From the NCBI GenBank assembly GCA_000432915.1, contig HF995245.1, positions 1 through 17,041 on the forward strand: 17,041 nucleotides of DNA. The letters are read 5' to 3'. A model generated the notes under the pieces. The model was not told the DNA's origin. It saw only the letters and a list, made by a program, of their open reading frames with translations, and did no database searches. Both the position numbers and the translations under genes were made by a program. Source of the stretch: Firmicutes bacterium CAG:194 (GTDB lineage: Bacteria > Bacillota > Clostridia > Lachnospirales > Lachnospiraceae). Below, in pieces: positions 14,490 through 17,041 of this stretch (its first letter is position 1; every line of letters starts with the position of its first letter).

Positions 14490-15635
14490 TTACTTTGTAA
14501 ACATTTCTTTTATTGCTTCCCCAATAGAATCTTTATCGTATTTACCATTAAGTTTGCTTACTATCTTGTTAAACTTATCTACCATCTCGTTTGTCAATTT
14601 CGATTCCAATATTTTCGTCGCCCAATCAATATCCTCAACAGTTTTTTCTCCTAAATACACTTGCTCAAATAAATACTTAGAGGTTTCACCTATTGTAGCA
14701 ACAAATAAGCCTGCTATTATTGCATTCAAGGCAGATGCTGCTATATTAATTCCCGGAATTGCTTTTATAGCAGATAAAGCTCCCTTGGCAACCACACTGA
14801 CGGTTCCCACATTTATTATTGAATTTATAAAATTATTAGACTTTTCATTTTTTCCAATTTCATAAATAGATGCTAATCCATTCACCAGTCCTACTTCTAC
14901 CGGCGACAGGATTGCAGCATCAGCAAAAGGAATAGGTATTGCTCCAACCGCTATGCCTCCTAAAGTTGCACTTGCAATTAATCCCTGTGAAAGTGCATTT
15001 TTCCTCGAAAGCTTAAATTTCCCTATATCTCTTTTAGCAGCTCTTATACCTTCTGGCATTAGGTTATTCGTTATATCAATAAGCTCCGTTATTCCTTCCG
15101 GTGCAGCATATGCAGTATCATTCAATTTGTATGTTTCCGCAACTACGGGTATAATTTTTTTAAGATTTTTTGCTAATTTTTGATTTGCAAATGCATTTTG
15201 AACCATTTCTATATTTTCAGAACGCTCTAAAACAGAATATGATTTTGTAATAACTACTACTACAGGAACTGTCTTAAAAATTTTCGTCGCAGATGATAAA
15301 TCTTTAATAGTTTTTATAAATAGTTTACGAGAAGTTCCGTCAATACAAAACCATATTATATTTATAGCTGTATCTTCTTTACCTTCTTTTGTTGACTCTC
15401 TTGACCATCTTTTTACAGCATTTATTGCCTGCATTTCCTTTAATATCGAAGGTTCAAAACCGGCTGTATCAATAATCCTAAATGGTACCCTTTCTTTTTC
15501 ATAAATCTTTAACTCTTTAGTGGTTCCTTCTGTCCCCCAGCTTGTTTTTGCAACCTGTTCTCCTAACACCGCATTAATAAGAGTCGACTTTCCTACTCCT
15601 GAATTACCAATTACAAGCACATTACCTTTGTTCAT
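14490..15635 (-). CDS. Era/YeeP-like GTPase with hydrophobic DUF697-like C-terminal domain
   Basis: 381 residues. The N-terminal GTPase domain (about 1-195) has a P-loop GNSGVGKST (10-18), a switch-I Thr in EGTTKEL (36-42) and DTAG (56-59). The base-recognition motif is degenerate: TKSY at 130-133, where Asp of N/TKxD is replaced by Tyr. The second half contains hydrophobic segments with small residues at about 217-258 (including AIPIPFADAAILSPVEVG) and 272-315, as in DUF697 proteins that associate with membranes, then a charged helical tail. The length fits bacterial GTPase-DUF697 proteins, whose roles are mostly unknown. AGAGGA stands 8 bases before the ATG at 15635. It is the last and largest gene of a three-gene operon. 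Its AT content is clearly higher than that of genes left of 12500, suggesting transfer. Confidence 0.88.
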   Translation of the reverse strand: MNKGNVLVIGNSGVGKSTLINAVLGEQVAKTSWGTEGTTKELKIYEKERVPFRIIDTAGFEPSILKEMQAINAVKRWSRESTKEGKEDTAINIIWFCIDGTSRKLFIKTIKDLSSATKIFKTVPVVVVITKSYSVLERSENIEMVQNAFANQKLAKNLKKIIPVVAETYKLNDTAYAAPEGITELIDITNNLMPEGIRAAKRDIGKFKLSRKNALSQGLIASATLGGIAVGAIPIPFADAAILSPVEVGLVNGLASIYEIGKNEKSNNFINSIINVGTVSVVAKGALSAIKAIPGINIAASALNAIIAGLFVATIGETSKYLFEQVYLGEKTVEDIDWATKILESKLTNEMVDKFNKIVSKLNGKYDKDSIGEAIKEMFTK

Positions 15636-15670
15636 TTCTATATTCCTCTCTTCTTCATACTCTCATATTC

Positions 15671-15811
15671 TTAATTACACATTTTTCTACTCTGATCATC
15701 AAACTCCCATTGATTAAAACGAGGATTTCTCGGCTTTATCGCATTATTTGACGGATCATACCAATGTTTGCAAAATGCACACTTCTTTGTTTTTTCAATA
15801 TTTACTATCAT
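15671..15811 (-). CDS. 46-residue Cys-containing small protein
   Basis: 46 codons beginning MIVNIEKTKKCAFCKHWYDP. CAFCKH (11-16) is a CxxC knuckle and Cys45 is the penultimate residue, so a single metal or disulfide site is possible. The middle has NPRFNQWEFD. I have the impression of a small-protein family found next to accessory genes in clostridia, but I cannot name it, and the chain may be shorter than its relatives. The start at 15811 has only a weak ribosome site (ATAAGG). The ATG stands 7 bases after the stop codon of the preceding gene, so translation probably continues from there. An in-frame extension to 15868 would overlap that gene and is less likely. The GTPase gene starts 35 bases further on. 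Confidence 0.6.
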   Translation of the reverse strand: MIVNIEKTKKCAFCKHWYDPSNNAIKPRNPRFNQWEFDDQSRKMCN

Positions 15812-15818
15812 ACTTGCC

Positions 15819-16121
15819 TTATACCACCAATTTATCCCACATATCCGCTTCTTGCAGAAGGGCTTCAATAAACTGCCGTTTTTCTTCTTCCTCCTTCAAA
15901 TCTGTTTCCTTTTGCCCATATGCACAAGCTGCCAGATAGTCCTGCATATAATATCCGTTTACAATATTCAATGCCCAGATTTCAGGAATGTCGCATTTTT
16001 GCTGCAGCTGCCAACTAAGCTCTCTTTGCAAGATTAAATCATTAAAAATATTTAATTCCCGTAAGTACTGTCTTTTCTGCCGATATGCTTTACAAATGCC
16101 TTCATTTAATTCCTGTGACAT
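15819..16121 (-). CDS. 100-residue helical protein, first gene of the GTPase operon
   Basis: 100 residues, soluble and predicted helical throughout, with an acidic run (DLKEEEEKRQ at 74-83). I do not recognise a family. A notable patch is DIPEIWALNIVNGYYMQDYLAA (about 44-65), aromatic-rich and likely the core. AAGGAGG lies about 7-8 bases before the ATG at 16121, a strong ribosome site in keeping with a first gene. Its stop at 15819 is 7 bases from the next start. The leader from the probable promoter (16287-16295) is about 160 bases. Confidence 0.75.
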   Translation of the reverse strand: MSQELNEGICKAYRQKRQYLRELNIFNDLILQRELSWQLQQKCDIPEIWALNIVNGYYMQDYLAACAYGQKETDLKEEEEKRQFIEALLQEADMWDKLVV

Positions 16122-16250
16122 ACTCTCCCCTCCTTGTTTTCATACTAAATTCTGCAATTTCTTCAGCTATTCACATTGACATTTCCTGTCTATTGGTTAC
16201 TTGCTATTAATCAGCCTATCGTTTTCCTGTTTCACATCTTTATTACTTTT

Positions 16251-16300
16251 AATCTAATAGCATTGATATTATTTATTTCGAATCTAATTGTATCACTATT
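16251..16300. repeat. Two direct repeats between the operon and its divergent regulator
   Basis: AATCTAATAG starting at 16251 and AATCTAATTG starting at 16281 begin two 20-base units with 15 identical positions, spaced exactly 30 bases (about three helical turns). The second unit covers the likely -10 element of the minus-strand operon. They are candidate binding sites for the XRE protein encoded at 16355. Confidence 0.5.
16287..16295 (-). promoter_or_regulatory. Extended -10 promoter element of the GTPase operon
   Basis: On the minus strand TG-A-TACAAT (an extended -10, hexamer at 16287-16292). The -35 region 17 bases upstream (TGGTAA) is weak, as is usual with extended -10 promoters. It lies inside the second direct repeat. 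Confidence 0.45.
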
Positions 16301-16329
16301 TTCATAAAATTACCACTATTAGTTAACAT
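16301..16329 (+). promoter_or_regulatory. Possible promoter of the XRE regulator
   Basis: TTCATA (16301-16306), a 17-base spacer and TAACAT (16324-16329), four of six consensus bases in each. A start near 16336 would place the ribosome site at the very 5' end of the message. The assignment is weak. Confidence 0.3.
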
Positions 16330-16354
16330 TGTATATAAGGTGGTGATTTTATAT

Positions 16355-16711
16355 ATGTCTACAAAAAACTCATTAAATTCCTCCATAGGATCTCGTATTC
16401 AGCTCATTCGGAAAAAGTCCAGCTTAACGCAAATGGCTTTTGCTGAAATGATAGGTGTCTCCACACAGTATATTTCTGACCTGGAGCGTGGCGTAGTAGG
16501 CGCTTCCGTTTCAACTATTGTGAAGATCAGTGATACACTTAATGTCCCAACAGACTATATCCTTCGAGGCATAGATCCTGCTACCGAAAAACCGATCGAT
16601 CTGTTTCTGGCGATCAGTAAATACAATACGGATCAACAGAAGCTTATTTTAGATGCCATCAAAAACTTTCAGAGTGCTTTTTCCTACTCTAAAGACACGC
16701 AGACAAAATAA
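16355..16711 (+). CDS. XRE/Cro-CI-family transcriptional regulator
   Basis: 118 residues. The helix-turn-helix domain covers about 11-70, with the family pattern LTQMAFAEMIGVSTQYISDLERG at about 24-46 and ending LNVPTDYILRG. The C-terminal 45 residues are a short helical segment, as in small phage- or plasmid-type repressors, and contain no protease or metal-binding motif. The ATG at 16355 is preferred to an upstream GTG at 16340, because AAGGTGGTGAT (16337-16347, one mismatch to the anti-SD complement) is placed 7 bases before it and overlaps the GTG. It diverges from the GTPase operon and is followed by a hairpin terminator at 16799. Control of the divergent operon is inferred from position and the repeats between them. 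Confidence 0.88.
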   Translation: MSTKNSLNSSIGSRIQLIRKKSSLTQMAFAEMIGVSTQYISDLERGVVGASVSTIVKISDTLNVPTDYILRGIDPATEKPIDLFLAISKYNTDQQKLILDAIKNFQSAFSYSKDTQTK

Positions 16712-16798
16712 TCTATATAATTTCCTACTTCTGTAGTTACTTTAACATTTCACCCTGACACTACCTGTCTATCTGAAAATATTTTATGATACAAAAAA

Positions 16799-16824
16799 GA
16801 GCATCCACTTGGATGCTCCTTTTT
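16799..16824 (+). terminator. Terminator hairpin, first copy of the end repeat
   Basis: GAGCATCC (16799-16806), loop ACTT, GGATGCTC (16811-16818), then CTTTTT. Six A before the stem make it usable in both directions. It is about 90 bases beyond the XRE stop codon. A near-identical hairpin occurs 185 bases further on. Confidence 0.8.
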
Positions 16825-16849
16825 CGTGTAATAAAAGAGCGCGAGACGG

Positions 16850-16969
16850 CGCACGAGGTCCGCCGGACCTCGGTTTTGTGCGGACCGAAGCCCACTTCAT
16901 GTGGGCTGAGACCTCGAACCTGGTATGAATTTCAATTCATGCCATTGTGAAGAGCCCTTTGGGCTCTTC
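16850..16969. repeat. Four adjacent hairpins between the direct repeats
   Basis: Perfect or nearly perfect stems follow one another: CGAGGTCCG/CGGACCTCG (16854-16862/16864-16872), AGCCCAC/GTGGGCT (16889-16895/16901-16907), GGTATGAATT/AATTCATGCC (16922-16931/16934-16943, one G-U) and GAAGAGCCC/GGGCTCTTC (16949-16957/16961-16969). CGAGGTC can alternatively pair with a second GACCTCG at 16910-16916. No open reading frame fits. This 330-base end (16712-17041) holds no gene that I can support. Confidence 0.75.
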
Positions 16970-17015
16970 TTACACGAAAAAAAGAGCATCCTCTTGGATG
17001 CTCCTTTTCGTGTAA
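16970..17015 (-). terminator. Terminator-like hairpin, second copy of the end repeat
   Basis: GAGCATCC/GGATGCTC (16984-16991/16996-17003) is nested in a longer pairing, TTACACGAAAA (16970-16980) with TTTTCGTGTAA (17005-17015). A plus-strand transcript has UUUUCG after the core stem. On the minus strand it would follow any gene that enters from beyond 17041, with UUUUUUU after the core stem. Confidence 0.6.
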
Positions 17016-17041
17016 AAAATAAGAGCGCGAGACGGGACTCG

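Larger units (their letters stand above)
16793..17035. repeat. 57-base direct repeat (two copies, 185 bases apart)
   Basis: 16793-16849 and 16978-17035 agree almost throughout: a poly-A, the GAGCATCC hairpin, CGTGTAA, an A-rich linker and AGAGCGCGAGACGG. Differences are one base in the hairpin loop and small indels in the A- and T-runs. The second copy continues GACTCG at the window end; the first copy continues differently (CGCACGAGG). Confidence 0.85.

Noticed and set aside
14349..14654. 101-residue plus-strand frame behind the TTGACA promoter-like sequence
   Set aside because: No ribosome site, aromatic-rich shadow composition, and it overlaps the conserved GTPase end.
16793..17035. CRISPR array
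   Set aside because: Only two repeat copies, 185 bases apart, each containing an intrinsic-terminator hairpin; there are no regular spacers and no cas genes.
17016..17041. A tRNA gene entering from the right edge
   Set aside because: The last bases resemble a T-arm in reverse, but fewer than 25 bases are available and no acceptor pairing can be tested, so it is not listed as a feature.

Overview
The window looks like a chromosomal segment of a Clostridia (Bacillota), most likely a Lachnospiraceae gut anaerobe. This rests on the strong AGGAGG-type ribosome sites, the moderate GC, the Mn2+ (yybP-ykoY) riboswitch, the Rpn-type PD-(D/E)XK nuclease remnants and the set of housekeeping-accessory genes. 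The species cannot be named from the sequence alone. Both ends run into palindrome-rich DNA, so the window may be a whole contig broken at repeats.

Left part (1-5830, mostly minus strand): a perfect terminator, a large chemoreceptor with a long acidic cytoplasmic N-terminus, a D-2-hydroxyacid dehydrogenase and a family 3 glycoside hydrolase. Each of the three genes has its own recognisable sigma-70-type promoter. The hydrolase promoter is back-to-back with one for a small two-helix membrane protein on the plus strand.

Middle (5831-12328): a 142-residue membrane protein and a 41-residue single-helix peptide come first. Next is a Mn2+-riboswitch-controlled cation/Ca2+ exchanger (CaCA family), probably a manganese exporter. 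A two-gene minus-strand operon follows, in which a calcineurin-like phosphoesterase overlaps an MFS transporter by 8 bases. After it come a four-helix membrane protein, a divergent ATC-hydrolase-family protein and an alpha/beta hydrolase of the BAAT C-terminal type behind a possible TetR-like operator.

Right part (12393-17041): an accessory region. Two Rpn-family nuclease genes lie one behind the other, each broken by an internal deletion. Beyond them is an AT-rich block with a three-gene minus-strand operon (a 100-residue helical protein, a 46-residue Cys-rich protein, and a GTPase with a hydrophobic DUF697-like C-terminal half). It diverges from an XRE-family repressor across an intergenic region with direct repeats. 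The block ends in about 220 bases of back-to-back hairpins that contain a 57-base direct repeat. The GTPase operon with its probable regulator is the best candidate for an undescribed system, but nothing in the sequence fixes its function.
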